Assembly (NCBI GenBank): GCA_049680295.1
Contig: JBAUHN010000295.1
Coordinates: 1 to 6,253, forward strand
DNA length: 6,253 nt
Reading direction: 5' to 3'
Source of the DNA: JBAUHN01 sp049680295
GTDB lineage: Bacteria; Pseudomonadota; Alphaproteobacteria; Rhodobacterales; Rhodobacteraceae
Shown: positions 6,106-6,253 of the stretch, one piece after another
Numbering within the stretch: the stretch's first letter is position 1
Layout: each line of letters starts with the position of its first letter
Made by a program: the position numbers and the translations under genes
The notes under the pieces: generated by a model
What the model was told of the DNA's origin: nothing
Databases searched by the model: none
Seen by the model: the letters and a program-made list of their open reading frames with translations, nothing else

Positions 6106-6253
6106 TGTCAGCTTAATCTAAGAGATAGTTTGGCTCATCTGGTTGGTTTGATTATGCGGCGTGTTTGCGGTGATGCAAGCGGCGCATTTCGAGTGTCTTT
6201 CGTTTGATCCTTTCGCGTTGTTTTAGAATGGCTTTATCACGCCCGAAGTAGAC
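6106..6253 (-). mobile_element. End of an insertion sequence (probably IS3 family), continues beyond the window
   Basis: From 6106 the sequence reads TGTCAGCTTAATCTAAG on the plus strand. It starts with TG, as IS3-family terminal repeats do, and lies 46 bases beyond the transposase stop. The LysR reading frame loses homology at exactly this base. The other terminus and the target duplication are outside the window, so the boundary is inferred to within a few bases. Confidence 0.7.
6152..6253 (-). CDS. IS transposase with integrase core, C-terminal fragment (5' end cut by window edge)
   Basis: The last 33 codons of a transposase are visible, beginning VYFGRDKAILKQRERIK and ending in a basic tail RRLHHRKHAA before TAA (6152-6154). 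From memory of the family, DDE integrase-core transposases of roseobacters carry the sequence TPADVYFGR just after the catalytic domain and then this kind of basic tail. The catalytic residues lie outside the window. Probably IS3 family; the group within it cannot be named from this piece. Whether the whole element is intact is unknown. Confidence 0.75.
   Translation of the reverse strand, partial: VYFGRDKAILKQRERIKRKTLEMRRLHHRKHAA

Overview
The window looks like accessory-metabolism DNA from an alphaproteobacterium, most likely of the Rhodobacteraceae/Roseobacter type. This placement is inference. It rests on moderately high GC, the codon use, a full-length MttB-family methyltransferase without pyrrolysine, and a transposase tail that I recognise from roseobacter insertion sequences. 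No rRNA, tRNA or CRISPR was seen.

Layout. Positions 1-2473 (minus strand) hold a translationally coupled ABC importer operon read from right to left: a PotB-like permease, a PotC-like permease and a PotA-like ATPase. Each junction is a 4-base ATGA overlap, and the ATPase runs off the left edge. A compact divergent control region (2474-2628) carries a perfect inverted repeat that looks like a TetR operator and a near-consensus promoter. Positions 2629-3285 (plus) encode a TetR/BetI-like repressor. Positions 3286-3675 hold no recognisable gene, but contain some weak stem-loops and a possible 24-codon leader ORF. Positions 3676-5193 (plus) encode a 505-residue trimethylamine methyltransferase (MttB) family protein. 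Positions 5224-6105 (minus) are a LysR-type regulator whose N-terminal DNA-binding part is missing. It ends at a sequence that looks like the terminal repeat of an insertion sequence (6106 onward), and the end of that element's transposase occupies 6152-6253.

How it may work together (inference). The importer would bring in a small cationic or methylated amine. The TetR/BetI-like protein would control the importer from the shared intergenic operator. The MttB homologue would transfer a methyl group from the imported quaternary or tertiary amine to a corrinoid protein. The usual partners (periplasmic binding protein, corrinoid protein, corrinoid:tetrahydrofolate methyltransferase) are not in the window. 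The binding protein could lie beyond position 1. The LysR gene was probably once a local regulator and appears to have been disrupted by the insertion sequence.
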